From Anaerolineae bacterium (GTDB lineage: Bacteria > Chloroflexota > Anaerolineae > Aggregatilineales > Phototrophicaceae): 54,785 bases of DNA. Both the position numbers and the translations under genes were made by a program. The stretch covers positions 1 to 54,785 of the forward strand of contig JAJEBK010000002.1 in assembly GCA_022823945.1 (NCBI GenBank). The letters run 5' to 3'. This document shows, in pieces, positions 14,127 to 22,050 of the stretch. Numbering within the stretch: position 1 is the stretch's first letter; every line of letters starts with the position of its first letter. The notes under the pieces were generated by a model. The model had not been told where the DNA came from. It made no database searches and saw only the letters and a program-made list of their open reading frames with translations.

Positions 14127-16622
14127 TCAGTATTGCCCGGTTTGGGCGATGCGAATGTCTCGCACACGCACTGTGCCGATGCCGCCGCCATGCTGCAAGC
14201 GCAGACGCAATGTTTGGCCTGGTCCCAGGTACGCTGCCGGCTCTGCCAAATCCAGCATATTGCCATCGCGATAGCCAAAGACATCGTATTCGCCGCGCGT
14301 CCAATTATACAAATGTACCTCCAGCGACTGCGTGAAGCCGCCGCCGCGATCGACTTCGACCTGCATGTGCTCCACCTGTGTCATTGCCAGACCGGGCAGC
14401 GGCTGAAAAAGGAAAGTGACCGCGCCGTCTTCGTACATGCTGAAGTTGTCTGTGCCATTTTCGCTCAAGCCCTGTCGGTCCAGCGCCATCCAACTGAAGT
14501 GCTCGGTTGTCAGGGTGGCACGCCGCTCGGGCAGTGTGATATCGACCGCCAGCTCAATGATATAGAGCGTGGTATCGACTGAACTCCAGGCAGCGCCTTC
14601 GATCTCCAGGTCGCGCGTCCAGGCATCGCTCCAGCCCAGCAGGTACAGACCCGTGCCCCGCGCCGTAGACGCAAATTCATCGCGCATGAAACTGGCCAGG
14701 AAAGATTGTTCGCGCGCCAACTGCCGTTCGCGCATCGACTCCGCGCTGTAAAAAGCCCGCGTGCGCAGGTATCGCGCGCCCTGCAAGTCTTTGATGCTGA
14801 TATTGCGGTCGCTGCCAGTGAAAGGCGACTGCTCGCCATAGAGCGCCGAGACATTCAGTTCCAGCGGATTGGGCTGGGCGGGACGGTCGGCAAGGTCGGC
14901 GCGCAACTCGTCACGCCCCAGTGGCACGATATCGCCGGGAGCAAAGTCTTTCTCCAGCGCATGTGAAAAACCAGAGCCAACGATCACAGCATCGCGCAGG
15001 GTGACCTGGCTGCGATTGCTGATCGCGCCCTGGAAAGTCGGCAGCATGCGCCCACTTTCGACGATATCGTAAGACAGCGTGAAACTGCCGCCGATATCGG
15101 GTTTGGCGACATGCCCGCTGGCGCTGAAATTGGCGAAGATGCCGCCATCGATGGTGAATTCGTCGGCGCTGAAGCGCGAGCTTTGGGCGATCTCGGTCGC
15201 GGTCTGGATGGTGTTGCTGGCGAAGATGCTGGTGGGCGCTGTCGCCCCGGCCACCGCCAAAAAGCTGCCTTCGGGCAGGCTCAATGAATAAGTGGCGCGC
15301 CGCGGCGAAAGCAAACCGATAACCTGCCGCAACCGGGCTTCATCGCGGTCGGCGTAAGCCTCGACAACTGTCAGGCGGCTCACAATGACTTCTGCGCCGC
15401 GTAAATTGAAGCCGACAGTCCAGGCGATAACGGTGAAACTCACGATGACCAGCGGGATGGTCAACCAGCCCCAGCCCGGACGCCGCAACCGCGCGAGCAG
15501 AGCATAATTCAGCGGGCCGATCAAAATGATGTACAGCGCCAGGAACAGGCAGAGTGTCTGCAGTGGCGGCAGCAAGTCCACCCCGGGCAGGTTGGCGACA
15601 GCTTCTGCGCCCCAGGTCGACTGTGTGAAGTTGTTGCGCCAGGCTGGCTGTGGCGAGCGCGTCAGCAGCAATTTGCGCCACAATTCTGTCAATCCATCCC
15701 AGCGGGCCAGCGGTGCCAGGCTCGGGTCTGCCGCCAGAAAATCAACCAGACCAGCGCCCAATTTGCGGCGGATCAGCAGCGGAATGCCAGCTTGCTCGAC
15801 CAGCACGGTCGCGCCGTCCGCCAGTTGCCCACGCGCGACAATGGCCGGACCTCGCAGCGCGGCCTGCTTGTCGCCGGCGTATCGCGCCAGTTCGCTCAGG
15901 TCAGCAATGGAATGCGCTTCTTGCGGCGACAAAGGCAACAACTCACCCAGCGCGCTGGCAGTGGCTGCTGCGCTGGGTCCGCCGCCCACCAGCAGATGTC
16001 CACCGTCTGCCACCCATTGCTCAATGGCCCCTCGCTGTCCAAGCGAGAGACTCTCACTGTCGATATTCAGCAGCATCAACATATCCAGCGATGCCAGCGA
16101 TTGCGCGCGCTCGGGCAGATTCGGCAGGCTCCAAATGGCTTGCTCGGCGCGGTATCCGCCGATGTGAACGCCAGTCAAGCTGGGGGCGATTGTGTTCGGT
16201 CCCGTTACAACGGCATATAGCTGCTCGCCGCGTTGCAAGTCAAAAAGGGGCGCATCGCGCGATGCTCGCACGCCGCCGTTTTCGTCGATCAGTTCGACGC
16301 GGATCTGGTCGGGATAAGTGCGCGCCTGGATGTTGAGCGTGGCGGTTTTCTGCGCGCCGCTGGGCAGCTCGACCGGTGTGCTGAACGCGTTGCCTACGAC
16401 AGTCCCAGAAGTCTCGGGGCGCACCACCAGCCGTCCGCGCAGCGACTCGCCATTGTTAGTCATGGCGACTCGCACCGGCGTCCAGTCGTCGGGACGAAAA
16501 TAGCCGTTGAAGCCGGCATCAATCGTCAACTCGACAACATCGCGGAAGTTGTCCTGGGCAACGGACGGTTGCATCAGCAGCGCGCCCAGAAACAATATGA
16601 CGATGCTTAATAGCCGCGGCAT
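14127..16622 (-). CDS. Large membrane protein with a GATase-1-like exported domain
   Basis: An 831-residue protein with a signal peptide (Met-Pro-Arg-Leu-Leu; cleavage after Ser-Val-Ala). The N-terminal 110 residues look like a beta-sandwich. Residues about 130-330 resemble the Rossmann-like glutamine-amidotransferase-type domain of bacterial membrane proteins (Gln-Trp-Val-Ala-Asp-Gly-Gly-His-Leu-Leu-Val-Gly-Gly-Gly), without a visible catalytic Cys. Two membrane helices follow near 380 and 410, then a large beta-rich region to the end. No enzyme activity is claimed. Tight linkage to the downstream ABC ATPase suggests an accessory or regulatory partner of an exporter. ATG at 16622 is chosen because it begins the signal peptide; TACAAT at 16656-16661 is a likely -10. 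Confidence 0.75.
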   Translation of the reverse strand: MPRLLSIVILFLGALLMQPSVAQDNFRDVVELTIDAGFNGYFRPDDWTPVRVAMTNNGESLRGRLVVRPETSGTVVGNAFSTPVELPSGAQKTATLNIQARTYPDQIRVELIDENGGVRASRDAPLFDLQRGEQLYAVVTGPNTIAPSLTGVHIGGYRAEQAIWSLPNLPERAQSLASLDMLMLLNIDSESLSLGQRGAIEQWVADGGHLLVGGGPSAAATASALGELLPLSPQEAHSIADLSELARYAGDKQAALRGPAIVARGQLADGATVLVEQAGIPLLIRRKLGAGLVDFLAADPSLAPLARWDGLTELWRKLLLTRSPQPAWRNNFTQSTWGAEAVANLPGVDLLPPLQTLCLFLALYIILIGPLNYALLARLRRPGWGWLTIPLVIVSFTVIAWTVGFNLRGAEVIVSRLTVVEAYADRDEARLRQVIGLLSPRRATYSLSLPEGSFLAVAGATAPTSIFASNTIQTATEIAQSSRFSADEFTIDGGIFANFSASGHVAKPDIGGSFTLSYDIVESGRMLPTFQGAISNRSQVTLRDAVIVGSGFSHALEKDFAPGDIVPLGRDELRADLADRPAQPNPLELNVSALYGEQSPFTGSDRNISIKDLQGARYLRTRAFYSAESMRERQLAREQSFLASFMRDEFASTARGTGLYLLGWSDAWTRDLEIEGAAWSSVDTTLYIIELAVDITLPERRATLTTEHFSWMALDRQGLSENGTDNFSMYEDGAVTFLFQPLPGLAMTQVEHMQVEVDRGGGFTQSLEVHLYNWTRGEYDVFGYRDGNMLDLAEPAAYLGPGQTLRLRLQHGGGIGTVRVRDIRIAQTGQY

Positions 16623-16875
16623 GGCTGGCCCCGCATTTTGGCACATACAGGCTGTATTGTAGCACGGGCTTGTGCAGGCGTTACCCTCGCTGGCCAAGCG
16701 CGCTAAACTTACACAAAGGACACAGAGGACGCAGAGTACACAGAAATTCTACCCAGATTGCGCCTCCCCCTGACCTGTCGGGGGGACCGAGTGAGGTCAA
16801 TACAGGCGCTGGCGGGGATTGCGCTATAATCGCGTACGGAAATCCGCAATACAGCCGAATGAAGGAGAACCTGCC
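16623..16875. promoter_or_regulatory. Divergent promoter region with repeats
   Basis: Rightward: TATAAT at 16825-16830, then a GAAGGAG ribosome-binding site before the AKR gene. Leftward: TACAAT (minus strand, 16656-16661) for the membrane-protein gene. Between them lie an ACACAAAGGACACAGAGGAC-type repeat (16709-16752) and a copy of the palindromic GC-rich repeat (16758-16797). Confidence 0.65.
16758..16797. repeat. GC-rich palindromic dispersed repeat, copy 2
   Basis: GCCTCCCCCTGACCTGTCGG is followed by GGGGACCGAGTGAGGTC. It is in opposite orientation to copy 1 at 3647-3710. Confidence 0.85.
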
Positions 16876-17859
16876 ATGCTCTACCAAGCCGCGCAATCGC
16901 GCTACGACTCCATTGAATATCGCCGCAGTGGCAAGAGCGGACTGCTGCTGCCCGCCATCTCGCTGGGAATATGGTGGAACTTCGGCGGCAATGACCTGCT
17001 GGAAAATTCGCGCGATATGCTGCGCACTGCCTTCGATCTGGGCGTCACCCACATTGATATCGCCAACAATTATGGCCCGCCACCCGGCAGCGCCGAAGAC
17101 ACTTTTGGGACCATCTATCGTCAAGATCTCGCGCCCTACCGCGATGAACTGATCGTCTCCAACAAAGCCGGCTATCGCATGTGGCCCGGACCCTATGGCG
17201 AGTGGGGCTCTCGCAAATACTTGATCGCCAGCTGCGACCAGAGCCTCAAACGCACCGGGCTGGATTACTTCGATATCTTTTACAGCCACCGCCCTGACCC
17301 CGATACGCCACTGGAAGAGACCATGACGGCGCTCGACTATATCGTGCGCAGCGGCCGCGCTCTCTATGCCGGCATATCCAGCTATCGCCCCGAGATGACC
17401 AAACAGGCTGTCGAACTCTTGCGGGAGCTGGGCACGCCCTGCTTGATCCACCAGCCGCGCTACAACATGTTCGACCGCTGGATCGAAGACGGCTTGCTGG
17501 ATGTGCTGGGGCAGGCGGGCGTCGGCTGCATCTGCTTCTCGCCGCTGGATCAAGGCATCCTGACCAACAAGTACATTGACGCCGTGCCGGACGATTCGCG
17601 CGCTATCAAAAATCAATGGAGCGATAAATTGCCGGCCGCCAAGCTCGACAAAGTGCGCGCATTGAACGAAATCGCCCTGGAACGCGGACAGAATATGGCG
17701 CAACTGGCGCTGGCCTGGACCTTGCGCCACCCGCAGATGACATCGGCTTTGATCGGCGCAAGCAAACCGGCGCAGATCGTGGATGCCGTGGGCGCGCTGG
17801 ACAATCTTGACTTCGGCGACGAGGAACTGGCGCGAATCGAAGCCATACTCGCTGGCTAG
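16876..17859 (+). CDS. Aldo/keto reductase (YghZ / L-glyceraldehyde-3-phosphate-reductase-like)
   Basis: A 327-residue (alpha/beta)8 NADPH-dependent reductase. Seen: the active-site Asp and Tyr in His-Ile-Asp-Ile-Ala-Asn-Asn-Tyr near residue 60, Lys in Ser-Asn-Lys-Ala-Gly-Tyr, the His of Tyr-Ser-His-Arg-Pro-Asp, and C-terminal Leu-Ile-Gly-Ala-Ser-Lys-Pro for the cofactor phosphate. The Met-Trp-Pro-Gly-Pro-Tyr-Gly-Glu-Trp-Gly stretch is typical of the YghZ branch. It probably detoxifies sugar-derived aldehydes or acts in sugar catabolism. The start at 16876 (not an in-frame codon 57 bases upstream, which precedes the TATAAT box) has GAAGGAG 9 bases before it. The next gene starts on the base after this stop. 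Confidence 0.92.
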   Translation: MLYQAAQSRYDSIEYRRSGKSGLLLPAISLGIWWNFGGNDLLENSRDMLRTAFDLGVTHIDIANNYGPPPGSAEDTFGTIYRQDLAPYRDELIVSNKAGYRMWPGPYGEWGSRKYLIASCDQSLKRTGLDYFDIFYSHRPDPDTPLEETMTALDYIVRSGRALYAGISSYRPEMTKQAVELLRELGTPCLIHQPRYNMFDRWIEDGLLDVLGQAGVGCICFSPLDQGILTNKYIDAVPDDSRAIKNQWSDKLPAAKLDKVRALNEIALERGQNMAQLALAWTLRHPQMTSALIGASKPAQIVDAVGALDNLDFGDEELARIEAILAG

Positions 17860-19308
17860 ATGTCGCTGCTGATCATCGACCTGGGCAGTTCGTCGGCGCG
17901 GGCGCTGCTATTTGCCGACGATGCGCGTCTGCTGCCGGGCGCTGTCGCAAGCCGGACGCACGCTTTCGCCAGTGACAACGAAGGCAGGTCCACTGCCGAT
18001 GTCGAGGGGCTGCGCGCGCTGGTGGAAGGCTGCATTGACGAGATCTTGCAGCATCCATCCGCCGCCGACATCCGCGCGGTGGGCATGGCTTGCTTCGTCG
18101 GCAACTGGCTGGGCATCGCTGCCGATGGACGGGCTTGCACGCCGCTGTTCACTTATGCCGATACGCGCAGCCACGAGCAAATCCCGCAGTTGCTGGAAAA
18201 ACTGGCTGGCAACGCTGGCGACTATCATCAAGCGACCGGCTGTCGGCTGCATACCGCCTACTTGCCCGCCCAATACAACTGGCTGTGCCATCACGAGCCC
18301 GCAGCCGCGGCGCGAATCCAGCGCATCAGCGATTTTGGAAGCTACTTGTACGCGCGCTGGTTCGGGCGCGACATGCCCACGAGCTTGTCTGTGGCCAGCT
18401 GGACTGGGTTGCTGGATAGCGAAAATTGTCAATGGCATGTCGACTATGCGCGGAAGCTCTGCGGCGCTGGGTTGCCGCCGAGATTGCCGGCGCTGGCGGA
18501 TTATGATGATGCGCAGAGTGGCTTGACAGATGCCTATGCCCGGCGTTGGAAAAGCCTGCGCGATGTGCCTTTCTTCCTGGCTGTGGGCGATGGCGCGGCC
18601 GCCAATGTCGGTTCGGGCGCGGTGGATGCGCGGCATATCGCCCTGACCATCGGCACAACGGCGGCTCTGCGCGCAGTGAAAGCGGTGCAGCGCGTGCCGG
18701 CTGGCTTGTGGCGTTACCTGGTGAGCGCGGATATGCCCTTGGTCGGCGGCGCGACCAGCGAGGGCGGCAATGTCTACCAATGGCTGTGGCGCGACCTGCT
18801 GCGCGAGACAGCCGACCTGGACGCCCAGTTGCTCGCCCGTCCGCCCGCTGTTCATGGCCTGGTCGTGCTGCCGCTGCTGGCGGGAGAGCGCGCGCCGGGC
18901 TGGCAAACCGATGCCAGTGGCACCATTCATGGCCTGCGTCGCAGCACCAACCGGCTCGACCTGTTGCAAGCGCATCTGGAAGCGGTGGCGCTGCGACTGT
19001 CGCTCATCTATCAGCAACTGAGGTCGCCTGAGGCGCGTGTGCTGGCGGGGGGTGGCGCGCTGAATGCTTCAAAAGCCTGGGCGCAAATGCTGGCGGATGC
19101 GTTTGCTTGCTCCATCATGCTGCTGGCAGAAAGCGAAGTTACGGCGCGTGGTGTCGCGCTGATGATTCGGCGCAGCCTGGATGGGGTGGCGCTGGATGCA
19201 AAGCTCCCGCAAGTCAGCCGCACCGTGCACCCTGAACCGGCGCGAGTCGAGAAAATGCGCGCCGCGCGAGAACGCCAGTCCGAGCTATATCGGCGCTTGT
19301 ATGGGTGA
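17860..19308 (+). CDS. FGGY-family carbohydrate kinase
   Basis: A 482-residue kinase with the N-terminal Ile-Asp-Leu-Gly-Ser-Ser-Ser-Ala-Arg phosphate loop, a second ATPase-type motif Leu-Thr-Ile-Gly-Thr-Thr-Ala-Ala-Leu near 270, Leu-Ala-Gly-Glu-Arg-Ala-Pro-Gly-Trp near 345 and a C-terminal Ala-Gly-Gly-Gly-Ala-Leu. The pattern is closest to gluconate/xylulose-type kinases; the sugar cannot be named. The ATG abuts the stop of the aldo/keto reductase with no gap, so translation is coupled and the two form one operon, consistent with a short sugar-use pathway. Confidence 0.9.
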   Translation: MSLLIIDLGSSSARALLFADDARLLPGAVASRTHAFASDNEGRSTADVEGLRALVEGCIDEILQHPSAADIRAVGMACFVGNWLGIAADGRACTPLFTYADTRSHEQIPQLLEKLAGNAGDYHQATGCRLHTAYLPAQYNWLCHHEPAAAARIQRISDFGSYLYARWFGRDMPTSLSVASWTGLLDSENCQWHVDYARKLCGAGLPPRLPALADYDDAQSGLTDAYARRWKSLRDVPFFLAVGDGAAANVGSGAVDARHIALTIGTTAALRAVKAVQRVPAGLWRYLVSADMPLVGGATSEGGNVYQWLWRDLLRETADLDAQLLARPPAVHGLVVLPLLAGERAPGWQTDASGTIHGLRRSTNRLDLLQAHLEAVALRLSLIYQQLRSPEARVLAGGGALNASKAWAQMLADAFACSIMLLAESEVTARGVALMIRRSLDGVALDAKLPQVSRTVHPEPARVEKMRAARERQSELYRRLYG

Positions 19309-19400
19309 TGCGCATCGCTCGAAAAGCCGGTTGCAGGGACGGGCATGGGGGCGAACCCGACACCGGCCCCTCCCCAATATGTTGCCAAAATTCGCGCCTG

Positions 19401-20396
19401 CTATGCCTCCACCTGACCTGTCGGGGGGACTGAGGGGGGTTGCTCCGCCAGCAGTCCTGCATAACGCGCGATATCTTCGTCCGAGTCGTTGCAGCCGCAG
19501 ATCAAAAGCGCCAGATGGGCATTGGGGGGCAGACGGTCTTTGATGCGCAAAGCCGCGGCCAGGGTGCTGGTCGCCGCCAATTCCGGACGCAGGTCTTCGT
19601 GCTGGATAAACCACTGCTGCGCGGCGATCATCTCCATATCGCTGACCAGGACAAGGTCTTCCAAATGCGCCTGGCACAAGTCCAGCGCAGCCTGTCCAAC
19701 GAAAGGTCCGCCCAGCGTGGCCGAAAGCGAGCCCGGCACGATATTGACGATCTCTCCCGCTGCCAGCGCTCGCTGCATGGTCGGCGCTTTGACCGGCTCG
19801 ACCCCCCAAACGCGCACGGCCGGCTTCTGCGTCATGATCGCCGCGATGACTCCCGCGATCAGCCCGCCGCCGCCAATGCTGACGATAATGTCGGTCAAGC
19901 CTGGGCAGTCTTGCAAGATCTCTAGCGCCACGATGCTGTTGCCCGCGATTTGTTCGCGGTTGTCAAAAGGATGCAGGGGGCTGCGTCCAGCCGCCGCCAG
20001 CTCATCGGCACGCGCAAAAGCCGCCACCGCATCGGGCAGCAGCTCAACTTCTGCGCCGTAATCGCGTGTGGCAGCGATGGAGCCCCCTGGCGCATTTTGT
20101 GGCATACAGACAATGGCATCCACACCCAACACGCCGCTGCAATAAGCCACCGCCCTGGCAAAGTTGCCGCCGCTGACGGCAACGACGCCGCGTTCCAGCG
20201 CAGCATCGCCCAGCGCCAGCATCTGATGAAATGCCCCGCGCGTTTTGAAAGAGCCGCTGTGTTGGACCATCTCCAGTTTCAGCGAAACCTGGCAGCCCAG
20301 CCGCTGGCTCAAGGCTGGCGAAGCGCGCTGTGGGGTGCGGATGGTGTAGGGAGCAGCCACCTCGGCGGCGGCGCGGATGTCATCCAATGTGATCAT
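19401..20396 (-). CDS. PLP-dependent threonine/serine dehydratase-like enzyme
   Basis: A 331-residue fold-type II PLP enzyme. The Schiff-base Lys is in Ser-Gly-Ser-Phe-Lys-Thr-Arg-Gly-Ala near residue 51, the phosphate-binding loop is Ser-Ile-Gly-Gly-Gly-Gly-Leu near 172, and a Ser-Gly-Gly-Asn-Phe-Ala motif holds the cofactor ring. It lacks the regulatory C-terminal domain of biosynthetic IlvA, so a catabolic threonine dehydratase or serine racemase-like activity is more likely. ATG at 20396 is chosen at the family N-terminus; the upstream frame extension reads oddly and is rejected. The last 13 or so residues (Pro-Pro-Ser-Val-Pro-Pro-Thr-Gly-Gln-Val-Glu-Ala) are encoded by a palindromic repeat. 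Confidence 0.85.
   Translation of the reverse strand: MITLDDIRAAAEVAAPYTIRTPQRASPALSQRLGCQVSLKLEMVQHSGSFKTRGAFHQMLALGDAALERGVVAVSGGNFARAVAYCSGVLGVDAIVCMPQNAPGGSIAATRDYGAEVELLPDAVAAFARADELAAAGRSPLHPFDNREQIAGNSIVALEILQDCPGLTDIIVSIGGGGLIAGVIAAIMTQKPAVRVWGVEPVKAPTMQRALAAGEIVNIVPGSLSATLGGPFVGQAALDLCQAHLEDLVLVSDMEMIAAQQWFIQHEDLRPELAATSTLAAALRIKDRLPPNAHLALLICGCNDSDEDIARYAGLLAEQPPSVPPTGQVEA
19404..19445. repeat. GC-rich palindromic dispersed repeat, copy 3 (overlaps the dehydratase 3' end)
   Basis: GCCTCCACCTGACCTGTCGG followed by GGGGACTGAGGGGGGT. Part of it encodes the C-terminal residues of the dehydratase. Confidence 0.85.
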
Positions 20397-20483
20397 GCGG
20401 GCAACTCGTTGGGTCGGCTGGTGGATGTCAAGGCATTTTAGCCTGTCTGTCGCCGCTATGACATAGCCCATCCCGACGCTGCG

Positions 20484-21944
20484 CTAGCGGAAGCGCATGG
20501 GCTGGGTGCGCGCGATGCAACTGCTGTCTGGCTCGACCAGCGGCTGGCTGATGAAGGCGACAGCGATACCAACCGCGCAATCATCGGAGCGCAGCGCCGC
20601 GTGCGCCACATGCGGCAATACATAGGCATACGCGCTCGACAAGGTCCTGGATGCGACATCCGCATATTCCGGCGGTGTGATGGGGTCATAATTGCCCGAA
20701 AGCAGCAAGGCCGGCACATCGCTGTGCACAGCCTGGTTGACCTTGTCGGGCCTTGCCGGGACGCCCCATAGCTCGCACAACTGCGGCAAGGTCGCCTGGC
20801 CTTCGACCGGGTAGGCCAGGAATCCGCGCAGATGGGGATGCGCCGCCACTAGCCTCGCATAATCCCGCTGCGCCGATCCATATTCTTCCTGGCATTGCAC
20901 AGCGTAGTGCATGCCCAGGCTGAGCGTGACCATCGATTGCTCAAATAGCGCGCCCATGGGAACGATCGAGCGCGTTCGTCCGCTTGCCAACTCAAACACC
21001 AGTTTGGGAATCAGCCGAATGGCATCGACCTCATAGAGCCAGCTGAAGACCCAGTCATAGAGCCGATAGCCGCTTATTTCGATGGTCAGGCGGCGCGAGT
21101 CGGGTGGCTGATATTCAGCCAGCATCGGCATGTCGTTCAGTTGGGCATACAAGCGATAAAACACAGCGCGCAGGTTGGGATAGCGACCGTTGCAGCTGGG
21201 CGAGGCAGCGCAAGCCTCAAAAAGCACATCCAGCGCGCGCTCGCCGCTGTAATAGGCATCCATATAAATATCGACTTGCGGCGGATAGACCGAATCCAGG
21301 ATGACGCTGCGCAGGAATTGCGGATAGTCGCGCATCATCGTCAGTGCCAGCTTCGTGCCATACGAGACGCCCACCAGATTCCAGCGCTCATACCCCAGCG
21401 CCAGTAGCACATTGACCACATCGCGGGCATTGTTCGCGCTATGAAAGGTATCGAATTGCACTCCCTGCTTTGCAAGCCGCCGCTGACAATCACCCAGTAT
21501 TTCCAGCAGCAGCTCGGCATGCTCTTCGTGCGGACTTTCCAGGATGTCGCCCAGTCGGAAGAGCGCTTCGCGGCAATAGAGCGGCGGATTGGACAAGCCA
21601 GTGCCGCGCTGGTCGATGATGATGATGTCGCGTTCTGCGGCGAAGGCGTGCAGGTATTTCTCATAGCTGACGGGCAAGAGATGCGTGCCGCTGCTGCCTG
21701 GTCCGCCGACCAGATAGACCAGCGGGTCGGGATTGTCCCCGCGGCTGTGAATCTGCGTGTAATAGATCTCGACGCGCCTGCCTGAGGGATCTGCATAATC
21801 TTGTGGCAGGGTTACATATCCGCAACTGGCGACTGTGCCGGGCGGCTGGGCAGCGCAATCCGCCGATTCGATCGTGGCTTGCGCGCCGACGATTGACTGG
21901 GTCAACAGCAACGCGAAGAGGCAAAGCTTGCGCAACATGGGCAT
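20484..21944 (-). CDS. Secreted alpha/beta-hydrolase (peptidase S33 / TAP-like)
   Basis: A 486-residue exported hydrolase. Signal peptide 1-23; oxyanion segment Val-Gly-Gly-Pro-Gly-Ser-Ser-Gly near 80; Asp-Gln-Arg-Gly-Thr-Gly-Leu-Ser near 115; nucleophile Ser in Gly-Val-Ser-Tyr-Gly-Thr near 193; a C-terminal TAP-like part with Asp in Gly-Asn-Tyr-Asp-Pro-Ile-Thr-Pro and His in Leu-Pro-His-Val-Ala-His. Relatives are proline-iminopeptidase-like or tripeptidyl aminopeptidases. Two ATGs (21944 and 21938) are possible. It is transcribed divergently from the GH-like gene across 106 bases. Confidence 0.88.
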   Translation of the reverse strand: MPMLRKLCLFALLLTQSIVGAQATIESADCAAQPPGTVASCGYVTLPQDYADPSGRRVEIYYTQIHSRGDNPDPLVYLVGGPGSSGTHLLPVSYEKYLHAFAAERDIIIIDQRGTGLSNPPLYCREALFRLGDILESPHEEHAELLLEILGDCQRRLAKQGVQFDTFHSANNARDVVNVLLALGYERWNLVGVSYGTKLALTMMRDYPQFLRSVILDSVYPPQVDIYMDAYYSGERALDVLFEACAASPSCNGRYPNLRAVFYRLYAQLNDMPMLAEYQPPDSRRLTIEISGYRLYDWVFSWLYEVDAIRLIPKLVFELASGRTRSIVPMGALFEQSMVTLSLGMHYAVQCQEEYGSAQRDYARLVAAHPHLRGFLAYPVEGQATLPQLCELWGVPARPDKVNQAVHSDVPALLLSGNYDPITPPEYADVASRTLSSAYAYVLPHVAHAALRSDDCAVGIAVAFISQPLVEPDSSCIARTQPMRFR

Positions 21945-22037
21945 TCTCGCTGATTCTCAATGCAAGTAAAACATACTATTGCCTGGCTGCCAAATAGAGC
22001 GCCGCCTGTTCAGACCACGCATCGTCCATTCATCCCG

Positions 22038-22043
22038 TATAAT
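22038..22043 (+). promoter_or_regulatory. -10 box of an apparently leaderless gene
   Basis: A perfect TATAAT is followed by 7 bases and then ATG at 22051, so transcription would begin at or beside the start codon. No Shine-Dalgarno sequence exists and the -35 region is poor. Confidence 0.65.
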
Positions 22044-22050
22044 TCGTCTC

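Noticed and set aside
17908..19017. A 369-codon minus-strand frame
   Set aside because: It lies fully inside the FGGY kinase, which has all expected motifs.
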